A stretch of 64,000 nucleotides of DNA, taken from NCBI RefSeq assembly GCF_036924645.1, contig NZ_JAZHRX010000001.1:310001-374000 (forward strand). The letters run 5' to 3'. Under the pieces are notes generated by a model. It searched no databases. It was not told the origin of the DNA and saw only the letters and a list, made by a program, of their open reading frames with translations. Origin of the DNA: Bradyrhizobium sp. AZCC 2176 (GTDB lineage: Bacteria > Pseudomonadota > Alphaproteobacteria > Rhizobiales > Xanthobacteraceae). Positions within the stretch are counted from its first letter, which is position 1. Every line of letters starts with the position of its first letter. This document shows positions 1 through 8,640 of this stretch, in pieces. A program made the position numbers and the translations under genes.

Positions 1-503
1 CGATCGACCGCCATCTGCGCTCCATTTCCAATCCCGGCGTTTATGTCTGCGGTGACGCGGTGCCAACCTCGCCGCAACTGTCGCCGATCGCGACCTATGA
101 GGGCGATATCGTCGGCCGCAACATCGTGGAAGGCCCGAAATACACCCCGGACTACGCCAGCATGGCGACATCCGTCTACACTGTGCCGCCGCTCGCCTCG
201 GTCGGCCTGACGGAGGCCGCCGCCAGCCAAAACGGCTTTTCCATCGACGTTCATACCAACGACATGCTCGACTGGTTCTCCGCCAAAACCTATGCCGAAA
301 CCGTGGCGTGGTCGAAGGTGATCGTCGATCAATCGACCGACCGCATCCTCGGTGCTCATTTCGTCGGGCATGCCGGCCAGGAGCTCGTGAACATCTTCGG
401 ACTGGCGATGCGCTTCGGCATCACGGCCGGCCAGATCCGGGAAAATGTCTACGCCTATCCGACGTTCTCCTCCGACATCAAGCACATGCTCGGCCACGGC
501 TAG
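1..503 (+). CDS. FAD-dependent pyridine nucleotide-disulfide oxidoreductase, C-terminal part (cut by window start)
   Basis: The reading frame is open from base 3 and ends at TAG 501-503, so only the last 166 codons are present. The text NPGVYVCGDAV is the FAD-binding GD motif of the glutathione reductase/mercuric reductase family, and LSPIATYEG follows it as usual. The rest is the dimerisation domain, ending in YAYPTFSSDIKHML, which resembles the tail of this family. Members reduce a disulfide or disulfide-like substrate with NAD(P)H through FAD. The redox-active N-terminal CxxxxC lies outside the window, so substrate and exact subtype (glutathione, dihydrolipoyl or mercuric) cannot be judged. 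An internal GTG at 60 is not the real start, because the GD motif lies partly upstream of it. Confidence 0.85.
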   Translation, partial: IDRHLRSISNPGVYVCGDAVPTSPQLSPIATYEGDIVGRNIVEGPKYTPDYASMATSVYTVPPLASVGLTEAAASQNGFSIDVHTNDMLDWFSAKTYAETVAWSKVIVDQSTDRILGAHFVGHAGQELVNIFGLAMRFGITAGQIRENVYAYPTFSSDIKHMLGHG

Positions 504-601
504 CCGCATAGCGCCGCGCTATGGATTCAAAAGCCAACCGGCATTTCCTCTCGTGCGCGATTTACCTGATGGTGGTGACGTCAGAAACAGAGGAGCACAA
601 C

Positions 602-1093
602 ATGTCCACATCCAACGTCGCGTCACGCACAATCTGGCAAGGCCTCGCACTCGCCGGACTGATCGCAGGTTCGGTTGCGACCGCCTCGACTGCCATTGCA
701 GGCGAATGCCCCGCCGGCAAGATGCAGCCAAATGTCCGCCCAATGGTCGACACCAAGCCGGTCGGCGTTACCGATGTTACGCTTGGCGCGATCAACCTCG
801 AGAAACAGCCGGCCAATATCAGGGATCGCGAGCTGCGCTTCCGCAAGCTAACGATCGAGCCCGGCGGCATCGTGCCCTGGCACAGCCATGACGACCGTCC
901 CGCGTTGATCTATGTCCAACAGGGCGAGATCGTCGAATATGCCAGCAACTGCGCCGATCCGATCCTGCACAAGGCAGGCGAGATCAGGCCGGAAGTCGCC
1001 GGCACTTCGCACTGGTGGAAGAACCTCGGCAAGGAAACCGTCATTCTCTATGTCGGCGATGTCCGCAAGGATCCGCACGACCACAACATGTAA
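602..1093 (+). CDS. secreted cupin-domain protein
   Basis: 163 residues. The start is ATG 602, because GAGGAG lies about 10 bases upstream and it puts an N-terminal hydrophobic stretch (about residues 15-37, ending STAIAGE) at the right place for a Sec signal peptide. The mature part is a single cupin barrel: PGGIVPWHSHDDRPALIYVQ gives the first metal-binding histidines and a conserved Glu/Asp region, and GTSHWWKN gives the second. The frame upstream of 602 is open to 521 but would bury the signal peptide, so the longer version is unlikely. The protein probably acts in the periplasm as a small metal-binding or sensing protein; the substrate is unknown. A strong hairpin follows 35 bases downstream. 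Confidence 0.8.
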   Translation: MSTSNVASRTIWQGLALAGLIAGSVATASTAIAGECPAGKMQPNVRPMVDTKPVGVTDVTLGAINLEKQPANIRDRELRFRKLTIEPGGIVPWHSHDDRPALIYVQQGEIVEYASNCADPILHKAGEIRPEVAGTSHWWKNLGKETVILYVGDVRKDPHDHNM

Positions 1094-1128
1094 CGAGCGG
1101 TGACGAGCGCCATCCGACGTTCGTTGCC

Positions 1129-1187
1129 GGATGTGACGGCCTGGGATCCCGCGTGTCGCCCCACACGCCCGGCCGTCACATCCTTCT
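1129..1187 (+). terminator. long hairpin between cupin and MFS genes
   Basis: A perfect 13-bp inverted repeat, GGATGTGACGGCC (1129-1141) and GGCCGTCACATCC (1171-1183), encloses a second stem GCGTGT (1151-1156)/ACACGC (1163-1168). The T-rich run TCCTTCTTTC follows. This fits an intrinsic terminator for the cupin gene, although the two-stem form could also be an attenuator for the MFS gene that starts 25 bases later. Confidence 0.6.
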
Positions 1188-1212
1188 TTCAAGCGTAACA
1201 TCGAGAAGCGCC

Positions 1213-2439
1213 ATGACCGGCATTTCCGCGCACATGAAATCGGAAGCGATGGAAATGCAGGGTCATTCGTCCGGCGTGGTGCTGCGGTCCCTCGTCATCG
1301 GCCTCACGGCATTCCTGACCGTGGTCGATCTGTTCGCTACGCAGGCGATCCTTCCGTCTCTGGCCCGGCACTACAACGTAACCCCCGCCGCGATGGGCTT
1401 TGCGGTCAATGCGAGTACCATGGGCATGGCAGTCGCGGGGCTCGTGGTCGGCTTCCTGAGCCCGCATATCGACCGCCGGCTCGGCATCCTCGTCAGTCTG
1501 GTCCTGCTCGCGATCCCTACCGCACTGCTGGCCGGCGCACCCGACCTCACCGTGTTCACGGTCCTTCGTGTCGCGCAGGGCCTCTGCATGGCGTCGGCCT
1601 TTGCGCTGACGCTGGCCTATCTCGGCGAGCAATGCAATCAGATGGATGCGGGCGGCGCTTTCGCCGCGTATATCACAGGCAACGTCGCCAGCAATCTGAT
1701 CGGGCGGCTGGTGTCGGCCGCCGTCGTCGATACGCTCGGGCTGGCCTCGAACTTCTATTTCTTCGCACTGCTCAATCTCGCCGGCGCGGTGCTGGTCTAT
1801 TTCACCATCCGGCGCGTCAAGCCGATGCACGCGATGCCGACGGCGCAGTCGCCGTTCGCGGCGACGGTCGAGCATTGGCGCAACCCGGCGCTGCGCTCGG
1901 CCTTCGCCATCGGCTTCTGCATCCTGTTTGCGTTTATCGGCACCTTCACCTTCGTGAATTTTGTGCTGGTGCGCCCGCCGCTGTCGCTCGGGCGGATGGA
2001 TCTCGGCGTCGTCTATTTCGTGTTCGCGCCGTCCGTCGTTACCACGCTGTTCGCCGGCAGGGCGGTGGCGCGTTTCGGCACGCGGCCGGCGATATGGGGC
2101 GCGCTTGCGGTCGCTGCTCTGGGCCTGCCGCTGATGCTGTCGTCGCATCTGCCGGAGGTGCTGGCGGGCATGGTGCTGGTCGGCATCGGCACGTTCTTCG
2201 CACAGGCCTGCGCCACCGGCTTCGTAGGCCAAGCCGCCCGCGACAACCGCGGCGTTGCCAGCGGAACCTACCTTGCTTGCTATTTTCTCGGCGGCCTCGT
2301 CGGCAGCGCCGTGCTGGGCCAGTTGTTCGACCGCTTCGGATGGACCGCCTGCGTCACCGGCATCACTGCCTCGCTGGCCATCGCGGCGCTATTGACCGCG
2401 CGCCTCACGCTCACTCGGTCCGCCGGGTCTCCGGCATGA
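1213..2439 (+). CDS. MFS transporter
   Basis: 408 residues from ATG 1213; ATG 1234 is an alternative. The sequence carries about 12 hydrophobic segments. The first helix region (VIGLTAFLTVVDLFATQAILPSL) and the loop after helix 2 (FLSPHIDRRLGILV, a variant of the MFS motif A) place it in the drug/metabolite efflux part of the major facilitator superfamily. Substrate cannot be read from sequence. The 3' end overlaps the convergent MFS gene at 2411 by 29 bases, so both stop codons lie inside the other gene. It probably works in the inner membrane as a proton antiporter. No dedicated regulator is adjacent. Confidence 0.85.
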   Translation: MTGISAHMKSEAMEMQGHSSGVVLRSLVIGLTAFLTVVDLFATQAILPSLARHYNVTPAAMGFAVNASTMGMAVAGLVVGFLSPHIDRRLGILVSLVLLAIPTALLAGAPDLTVFTVLRVAQGLCMASAFALTLAYLGEQCNQMDAGGAFAAYITGNVASNLIGRLVSAAVVDTLGLASNFYFFALLNLAGAVLVYFTIRRVKPMHAMPTAQSPFAATVEHWRNPALRSAFAIGFCILFAFIGTFTFVNFVLVRPPLSLGRMDLGVVYFVFAPSVVTTLFAGRAVARFGTRPAIWGALAVAALGLPLMLSSHLPEVLAGMVLVGIGTFFAQACATGFVGQAARDNRGVASGTYLACYFLGGLVGSAVLGQLFDRFGWTACVTGITASLAIAALLTARLTLTRSAGSPA

Positions 2440-3640
2440 GCAACCAGATCACCGTCAGGCCAAGGGCTGCGATCCCGGCCAGTCCCGTGAAGGCGACGCT
2501 GCTGCCAAAGGTATCGCTGATATAGCCCGCCAGCACCGTGCTCAACGACGCGCCGATGCCGGTCGCAGTCCCGACCACGCCTAGCGCGAGATTGAAGTGG
2601 CCACTTCCGAAGGCAACATCGGCCACGATCAGCGGCACCATCACGCTGAGCACCGCCGCAGTGATGCCGTCGAACACCTGCACCGCGACCAGGAGGTAGG
2701 GATCCCTGACGACCGCAAACAACAGGCCGCGGATCGCCAGCGCTCCGAACGCCAGCAGCAGCAGCGGCCGCCTGCCCCACGCCTGCGCCTTGCGCCCGAC
2801 CGAGGGCGAGGTCAGCGCGACGATGGCCTGCGGCACGATGATGCAGGCTGCGATCAGCACCGGCGCCCATTGGCTCGACCGCGTGGTGACGACGCCGGCC
2901 ATCAGCGGCAGCATGGCGGCGTTCGCGAGCTGAAACAGCAGCACGCCGCCGGCAAAGATCAGCAGCGGGCGCTGGCGCAGCAGATGGAAGACGCTGGTGG
3001 CCTCTTTATCGGGAACCTCCCGCACGACGGCGCCGTGGCTCTGAGCGACGTCGATCTCCCGCCCGCGGATACTGGAGAGCGCCAGCAATGTCGGGATCGC
3101 GAGCATGAAGGTCACGAGAAACACCGACCGGCTCGACAGCAGGTATCCGCACGCACCCATCAGGGCCGCCGCCGAGCCGTTGCCCAGCGAAGCGAAGCGG
3201 GCGTTGCGCCCAAGCCGTTCCCCCATGGCGAGCGGCCCGACCAGGCCAAGACTGATCGCCGCAATCGCAGGCCCCAGCACGCAGCTCGCCAGCGCGTGCA
3301 GAACGGCCGCCGCCGTCACCACTGGAAAGATCGGCCATAACGCATAGGCCAGTGCGGCGCTGCCGATGGTAGCGACCGCCAGGCCCGCGACCAGCCGCTC
3401 GGAACGCGCGGCGTCGACGATGGCACCGCCCGGCATCTGCCCGAGCAGGCCGATGATGCCGCCGATCGACAGCACAAAGCCGATCTCGACCTGCGTCCAT
3501 TTCTGCGTGGTCAGATAGACCGCAATGAACGGACCGAAACCGGTCTGCACGTCGGCGAGAAAGAAGATGAACCAGTCGAGGCCGCGCTGGCTTTCACGCG
3601 ACGGTTTTGGCCTGCCGCCCGGCGCAGGCGGCAGCGGCAC
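2411..3640 (-). CDS. MFS transporter
   Basis: 409 residues from GTG at 3640; an in-frame extension without a stop reaches about 3730 but only offers weaker start codons. Twelve hydrophobic helices are visible, beginning WFIFFLADVQTGFGPFIAVYL. The loop GQMPGGAIVDAARSERLV is the motif A region between helices 2 and 3. The protein belongs to the major facilitator superfamily; similar proteins in Bradyrhizobiaceae are annotated only as MFS. It is convergent with, and overlaps by 29 bases, the MFS gene to its right in genome order of transcription. The two transporters are not close in sequence, so this is not a tandem duplication. Substrate unknown. Confidence 0.83.
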   Translation of the reverse strand: MPLPPAPGGRPKPSRESQRGLDWFIFFLADVQTGFGPFIAVYLTTQKWTQVEIGFVLSIGGIIGLLGQMPGGAIVDAARSERLVAGLAVATIGSAALAYALWPIFPVVTAAAVLHALASCVLGPAIAAISLGLVGPLAMGERLGRNARFASLGNGSAAALMGACGYLLSSRSVFLVTFMLAIPTLLALSSIRGREIDVAQSHGAVVREVPDKEATSVFHLLRQRPLLIFAGGVLLFQLANAAMLPLMAGVVTTRSSQWAPVLIAACIIVPQAIVALTSPSVGRKAQAWGRRPLLLLAFGALAIRGLLFAVVRDPYLLVAVQVFDGITAAVLSVMVPLIVADVAFGSGHFNLALGVVGTATGIGASLSTVLAGYISDTFGSSVAFTGLAGIAALGLTVIWLLMPETRRTE

Positions 3641-3783
3641 AACGTTGCCCCCACCGGCGGATCGCCCATGGCGATCGCCGTCAATTCGCTCAATCGATTG
3701 GGATGGACGCGCGGCCAGGCTGCTCCTCCTTATTTAGGCATGAATCTCTCGAAAAAACGGTGCCGACTGTTCCGGATCATGCG

Positions 3784-4266
3784 CTAGTGATCGACATCCC
3801 ACGGCTGCAGACGGCCGGCCGCACCAAGAACGATCACCGGCGCGTCCTCCTTGTATTCGGGCGCCGCCGCCACCTGAGCCTTGGTCAACTCGAGCGTGAT
3901 GCTGTCACGCTTATTGGCTACGCGCCAAAAACCCAGCGCGCCCCAGTCGACGACGATCTTCCGGCTGCCGACGCCGAGAAAACCGCCGAAATCGATCACC
4001 GCGGCGCGCACGGTGCCCTCGCGGTCCACGATCACATCGACGACACGCCCCATGTCTTCATTCGCCGCGCTGCGAACTTCGCGGCCGAGAATGCCATGGG
4101 CGTCTCTGGCGCCAATCACGGTCACCGACGGCGGCGGGGGTTCCTTTGCGGCATCCGGCGGCGTGGTGCGGCTACCCTGCGTCGCGCCGGGGTCCTCCGC
4201 CGCAAAAGCCGCCGGGCTGCCGGCTAATCCGGCGACCAGAAACAGAATGAGAATACCGATGCGCAT
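3784..4266 (-). CDS. secreted PRC-barrel domain protein
   Basis: 160 residues. An N-terminal hydrophobic segment ending SPAAFAAEDP (about residue 22) is a clear Sec signal peptide. After a Pro/Thr-rich linker, residues about 55-125 (ARDAHGILGREVRSAANEDMG, then VDVIVDREGTVRAAVIDFGG) match the PRC-barrel fold, a small beta barrel found in photosynthetic reaction centre H subunits, RimM and many periplasmic proteins. The family mediates protein or pigment interactions and no reaction is known for this type. It lies 42 bases downstream of the glucosidase gene on the same strand, so the two may be cotranscribed, though with no evident functional link. Confidence 0.8.
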   Translation of the reverse strand: MRIGILILFLVAGLAGSPAAFAAEDPGATQGSRTTPPDAAKEPPPPSVTVIGARDAHGILGREVRSAANEDMGRVVDVIVDREGTVRAAVIDFGGFLGVGSRKIVVDWGALGFWRVANKRDSITLELTKAQVAAAPEYKEDAPVIVLGAAGRLQPWDVDH

Positions 4267-4308
4267 GTGGCCCTCCTGACTCTTCGCCGCATGAGCCGCG
4301 CATGGCTC

Positions 4309-6513
4309 TTAATGCGTCAATACGATCGACACCTGAATCTGGCCGCGGGTTCGCACGACCTCGAGCGACACTTCGTCGCCGTGGCGGCGGACCCTCAAAT
4401 CGACGCTGGACGGTCCGAGCCGAAGATCGCGCAACAGCACCTCGTTGAGGAATTCCGGCAATCGCGGATCGCGCAGACGGATCTCGCCGCGCGCGGCATC
4501 GAATTCGAGGCCGAGCGCCGCTTCCAGCAGCGTGAACGGCGTCGCGCTGGCCCAGGCCTGCGGCGCGCAGGCGACGGGATAGAGCACCGGCCCGCGCCGC
4601 CTCTCGCGCTGGAATCCGCAGAACAATTCCGGCAGCCGCCGCAGATCCATGTAGCTCGCGGCATCAAACAGGCCCTTGAACAGATGCGCCACCGAATGTT
4701 TCAGGCCGTAGCGCGCGAGGCCGAGCGCGATCAGCGCATTGTCGTGCGGCCAGATCGATCCATCGTGATAGGACATCGGGTTGTAGCGGGCCTCGCCGCG
4801 CGCAACCGTGCGGATGCCCCATCCCGAAAAGAACTTCTGGCTCATCAGATCGGCCGCGACCCGCCGTGCGCGCTCGGTTCGAACGATACCGGTGAATAGA
4901 AGCTGGCCGGCATTCGACGTTCGCACCTTGCACGGCTGCTTGGCGCCGTCGAGCGCCAGCGCGTAGGTGCCGAGTTCCTCGCACCAGAACGCCCGCTCGA
5001 AGCGCTCGGCAAGCAGCAGGGCCTCAGATTCGAGCTTCGCCGCCTGATCGATCAACCCCAGGCGTCGGGCGCAGCGTGCCGCCAGCCGCTTGCCGGCAAA
5101 GACATATCCCTGCACCTCCGCCAGCGCGATATAGCCTTCGGCGAGTTGTCCGTCGGCATGGAAGATCGCATCGTAGGAATCCTTCCAGCCCTGGTTGGCA
5201 AGCCCCTGCTCGGTGGCGCGCTGATATTCGACGAAGCCGTCCTTGTCGGGATCGCCGGGGCCGTCGATCCATTGCAACGCCGCTTCGATCGCAGGCCACA
5301 ACTCGGCCAGCGTCGCCTCGTCGCCGGTACGTTCGACATAGAGGCCGGCCAGCAGAACGAACAGCGACGTCGAATCGACGCTGCCGTAATATTGTGCGAA
5401 CGGCACCTCGCGCAGCGCAGCCATCTCGCCGCCGCGCATTTCGTGCAGGATCTTGCCGGGCTCAGCGTCAGCGAGCGGATCGGTGGTCTTGGCCTGGAAG
5501 TAAGCGAGCCGCCGCAGCACGCCTTGGGCAATGCGCGGATCGACCCACAGCATTTGCAGCGCGGTGATCAGACCGTCGCGGCCGAACGTGGTCGAATACC
5601 AGGGAATGCCCGCATAGGGGTACCGCCCCTGCGGCGTTTCGGTCATCAACATGTTGAGGTCGGCCATCGCCTGGCACAGCACCTCGTTGAAGATTTGATT
5701 TGACGTCTCTATGCTCGCCGCACCTGATGTCGAGCGCCGCATCTCGCGGCGGTGCGCCAACAGGCCGCGGAAGAACGGCACCTGCTTCTGCATGATCGGC
5801 CTGTTGCAGGATACCGCGACGAACAACGCGATCACTTCCTTCGGCGCCAGCTCGAAATGATAAGTTGCCGCATTGACGGCGAGCCGCGTCGGCCGCGGCT
5901 CGAAATGCAACGCGGTAATGCGGGCCTGACCGTCGAGCCCGCTATACTCCAGCACGACATCGGCAGGGCCGAGCAACCGGCTGGAGCCTACTCCCCGGCG
6001 CGGCCGCCGTTCGCCGCGCACCTCGAACAAATCGGCGAAATCACTGTCGAACAGCAGCGTCAGGTCGAAACTTGCCGGCCGGTCGCCGTGATTTTGCAGG
6101 GCGATGCGCTGGTAGGCCGTGCCGCGCCACAGGAAAATCGAGCGCACGATGTGCAGCGTGTCCTTTTGCAGCGCCAGCCTGCCGTTGCGGTAGACATCGG
6201 AATTGGTCAGGTCGACGGTCAGCGCCGAATTGTCGTCACGCAGATTGGACCCGAGCAATAGCGGCTGAACTTCGTCAAGCACCATTTCCAGCCGGGCGAG
6301 ATAGCGCGTATCGGCGTTGAACAGACCGTCGGGCCCGCCGGCGGAGGCGCCGATATCGCCATGGCTGTCCAACACGATAAAGGTGTCGTCGTGCTTGAGC
6401 GAGCAACGCGGCCGCGTCGCCGGGCCCGTCATCGGGATGTAGAATGGCGATTCCGCGACGTGTTCGGCAGCCTCAATGGTGATGAGTTGAGTGACTTCGG
6501 CTGTCATTTTCAC
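4309..6513 (-). CDS. amylo-alpha-1,6-glucosidase family protein (glycogen debranching type)
   Basis: 734 residues, starting at ATG 6513. The N-terminal third (RCSLKHDDTFIVLDSHGDIG, DGLFNADTRYLARLEMVL) is the bacterial glycogen-debranching N-terminal domain. The C-terminal part is an (alpha/alpha)6 barrel with YPYAGIPWYSTTFGRDGLIT and MSYHDGSIWPHDNALIA, where the acidic residues typical of GH133-like glucosidases lie. The family removes alpha-1,6-linked glucose or acts on related storage or secreted glucans in the cytoplasm. It is followed by the PRC-barrel gene and preceded, on the same strand, by an ABC exporter, and a GT4 glycosyltransferase is divergent nearby; this suggests a small carbohydrate locus. 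The precise substrate is unproven. Confidence 0.87.
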   Translation of the reverse strand: MKMTAEVTQLITIEAAEHVAESPFYIPMTGPATRPRCSLKHDDTFIVLDSHGDIGASAGGPDGLFNADTRYLARLEMVLDEVQPLLLGSNLRDDNSALTVDLTNSDVYRNGRLALQKDTLHIVRSIFLWRGTAYQRIALQNHGDRPASFDLTLLFDSDFADLFEVRGERRPRRGVGSSRLLGPADVVLEYSGLDGQARITALHFEPRPTRLAVNAATYHFELAPKEVIALFVAVSCNRPIMQKQVPFFRGLLAHRREMRRSTSGAASIETSNQIFNEVLCQAMADLNMLMTETPQGRYPYAGIPWYSTTFGRDGLITALQMLWVDPRIAQGVLRRLAYFQAKTTDPLADAEPGKILHEMRGGEMAALREVPFAQYYGSVDSTSLFVLLAGLYVERTGDEATLAELWPAIEAALQWIDGPGDPDKDGFVEYQRATEQGLANQGWKDSYDAIFHADGQLAEGYIALAEVQGYVFAGKRLAARCARRLGLIDQAAKLESEALLLAERFERAFWCEELGTYALALDGAKQPCKVRTSNAGQLLFTGIVRTERARRVAADLMSQKFFSGWGIRTVARGEARYNPMSYHDGSIWPHDNALIALGLARYGLKHSVAHLFKGLFDAASYMDLRRLPELFCGFQRERRRGPVLYPVACAPQAWASATPFTLLEAALGLEFDAARGEIRLRDPRLPEFLNEVLLRDLRLGPSSVDLRVRRHGDEVSLEVVRTRGQIQVSIVLTH

Positions 6514-6573
6514 CTCAAGCGATTTCCTTGCGTGGCAATGGACGCATCGGAACGCAAACGCTACTGCAGCAGA

Positions 6574-8337
6574 TCAGGCCGCATGGCTGGCGAGACGACC
6601 CAGTTCGCGCGCAACCAATTCGCGGTAAGGGCCCCTTCCCTGCACGAGAATATCCGGCGGTCCGTCCTCGATGATCCGCCCCCCCTGCAGCACCACCACG
6701 CGGTCGAAATGGCGCAAAGTGGCGAGACGATGGGCGATGGCAATCACAGTGCGTCCGCGCATCAGCCGCGACAGCGCCTCGCGGATCGCCTCTTCGGACT
6801 CGCTGTCCAGCGAGGCGGTCGCTTCGTCCAGCAGCAGGATCGGCGCGTCCTTCAGGAAGGCGCGCGCGATGGCGATCCGCTGCCGCTGTCCGCCGGAGAC
6901 CTTGATACCACGATCGCCGACCATGGTCGCCATGCCTTCGGGGAGATTTTCGATAAAGTCGCAACGCGCCGCGATTGCCGCGCGCAACACCTCGTCGTCG
7001 GTCGCGTTCGGCCGTCCGTAGCGGATGTTTTCCATGATCGAGCGGTGGAACAGCGAGATGTCCTGCGGCACCACCGAGATCGCCTCGCGCAGGCTTTGCT
7101 GCGTCACCCGCGAGATGTCCTGGCCGTCGATCGTGATGCTGCCGCGCTGGATGTCGTAGAACCGCTGCAACAGCGCGAACAGGCTGGATTTTCCGCCGCC
7201 GGAATGGCCGACCAGCCCGACCCGTTGCCCGGGCTGAATGCGCAAGGAGAATTTCTCGAACACCTGAACGCCGCCGGGATAGTGGAAGCCGACGTTGTTG
7301 AAGGCGACGGCGGCACCGCTGCGGACCAGCGCCTCGGCCTCCGGATGATCCTTCAATTCGTGCGGCAGCAACAGGGTGGCGATCGCTTCGGTCAGGCGGG
7401 CGACGTGCTGCGTCACGTCGACGAGCGCCACCGCGAGGTCGCGCGTCGCGCTCAGGATCGAAAGCCCGAGCGTACAGACCAGCACCACGTCGCCGGTGGT
7501 TGCGGCGCCCTGCTGCCAGAGCGTGATGACCCATGCCAAGAGCGCGATCGTCAGTGCGATGGTCACGACAGCGTGAAGGAGGCGCAGCTTCTCGAGATAA
7601 CGCAGGCTGCGTCCACGGGCGTCGAGTTCCCGCTCGACGGTGGCGTCGAAGCGGTCGTGTTCGTAGCTGAGGCCGCAGAAGGCGCGGACCAGCGGCAGGT
7701 TGCTGATGACGTCGACCATCTCGCCGTCCACCGCAGCCGCCTTGTCGGCGAAGTCGTCATGCAGCGGCTTGCCGGCCGCAGCGAGGTGGAACATCGCCAT
7801 CAGCATGATACCTGCAATGACGATCAATCCGGCGGACATAGCCAGGCTGACGGTTCCGATCAGCAGTATCGCCGAAACGGTTGCAATACACGGCGGCAAC
7901 ACGTTCCAGACAAACATGTTTTCAACGGTGAACACCGCGTTGGACGTCGCCGTGATGCGGCTGGTCAGCATGCCCGGCAGCCGATCGGAGAAATAGCTGG
8001 GGGCGTGACCGGTCAGATGGCGGAACATGTCGCGGCGAAGATCGCCGGTGACGCCGACGAAGGTAAAGCTCGCCGTCCAACTCGCGACCCGCCATAGCAG
8101 ATTATCTGCCGCAATCAGCGACATGAGAAAACCGAATGCCAGCCATACGCTGCTTGCGTGCGACGAACCGGCCGTCAGGCTGTCGACCAGATTCTTCACG
8201 CCATATTGCGTGCCCACCGAGCAGGCAACCGCTGCAACGACGGCGGACACGATGACCACATGGGCCGCGCGACGCCGGCGCAAATAGCGCAGGACGAATG
8301 GAAACGGCCGTCGCACATACCCTGAAAGATTGTCCAT
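6574..8337 (-). CDS. ABC exporter, fused permease and ATPase (ABCB type)
   Basis: 587 residues from ATG 8337. Six transmembrane helices fill residues about 20-310, including the ABC-membrane loop MFRHLTGHAPSYFSDRLPGM. The ATPase domain follows, with Walker A GHSGGGKSS (about 378-386), the Q-loop VPQDISLF, signature VSGGQRQR (about 478) and Walker B ILLLDEATASLDSE (about 495), then the H-loop AIAHRLAT. All catalytic elements look intact. As a half-transporter it should work as a homodimer in the inner membrane exporting a lipid, glycan or peptide. It ends 60 bases before the glucosidase start on the same strand and may be cotranscribed with it. Substrate unknown. Confidence 0.9.
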   Translation of the reverse strand: MDNLSGYVRRPFPFVLRYLRRRRAAHVVIVSAVVAAVACSVGTQYGVKNLVDSLTAGSSHASSVWLAFGFLMSLIAADNLLWRVASWTASFTFVGVTGDLRRDMFRHLTGHAPSYFSDRLPGMLTSRITATSNAVFTVENMFVWNVLPPCIATVSAILLIGTVSLAMSAGLIVIAGIMLMAMFHLAAAGKPLHDDFADKAAAVDGEMVDVISNLPLVRAFCGLSYEHDRFDATVERELDARGRSLRYLEKLRLLHAVVTIALTIALLAWVITLWQQGAATTGDVVLVCTLGLSILSATRDLAVALVDVTQHVARLTEAIATLLLPHELKDHPEAEALVRSGAAVAFNNVGFHYPGGVQVFEKFSLRIQPGQRVGLVGHSGGGKSSLFALLQRFYDIQRGSITIDGQDISRVTQQSLREAISVVPQDISLFHRSIMENIRYGRPNATDDEVLRAAIAARCDFIENLPEGMATMVGDRGIKVSGGQRQRIAIARAFLKDAPILLLDEATASLDSESEEAIREALSRLMRGRTVIAIAHRLATLRHFDRVVVLQGGRIIEDGPPDILVQGRGPYRELVARELGRLASHAA

Positions 8338-8640
8338 GAGCTCCGCAAACCTGTTGAGAGTGAACGAGAATCCCTAGCGCGTATCGCACACGAGGACGTG
8401 AAGAATGCCGCTTCGGGTTTGCCCCCGCATGGCCATCACCGCGCAACAATTTTGCAGCATCGAGACGGCTGTAAATTTGTTTGTGTCAGATGGCATCAGC
8501 AAGACAGCCGTGTGGAAGAAGCAAGATGTGCTGATCAAGGGAACTTCGCAGATACGGGAACGTTCCCGCTATTGGCACGCCGGTGTCGACCGTGGGCTGA
8601 GGGCTTCGTTCAACCACCATTCGAAACAGGAGACGCAAAT
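8338..8640. promoter_or_regulatory. divergent intergenic region, ABC exporter / GT4
   Basis: 303 bases without a supported gene. It must hold promoters for both the leftward ABC exporter operon and the rightward glycosyltransferase gene. GGAGACG at about 8630 is the glycosyltransferase ribosome binding site. I see no clear operator or terminator. Confidence 0.4.

Noticed and set aside
1189..2232. Long minus-strand frame opposite the first MFS gene
   Set aside because: Composition is Arg/Gln/His-rich with no hydrophobic or domain pattern, while the plus strand encodes a clear 12-helix transporter.
6361..8097. 578-codon plus-strand frame opposite the glucosidase start and ABC exporter
   Set aside because: No domain text; the minus strand has intact Walker and signature motifs.
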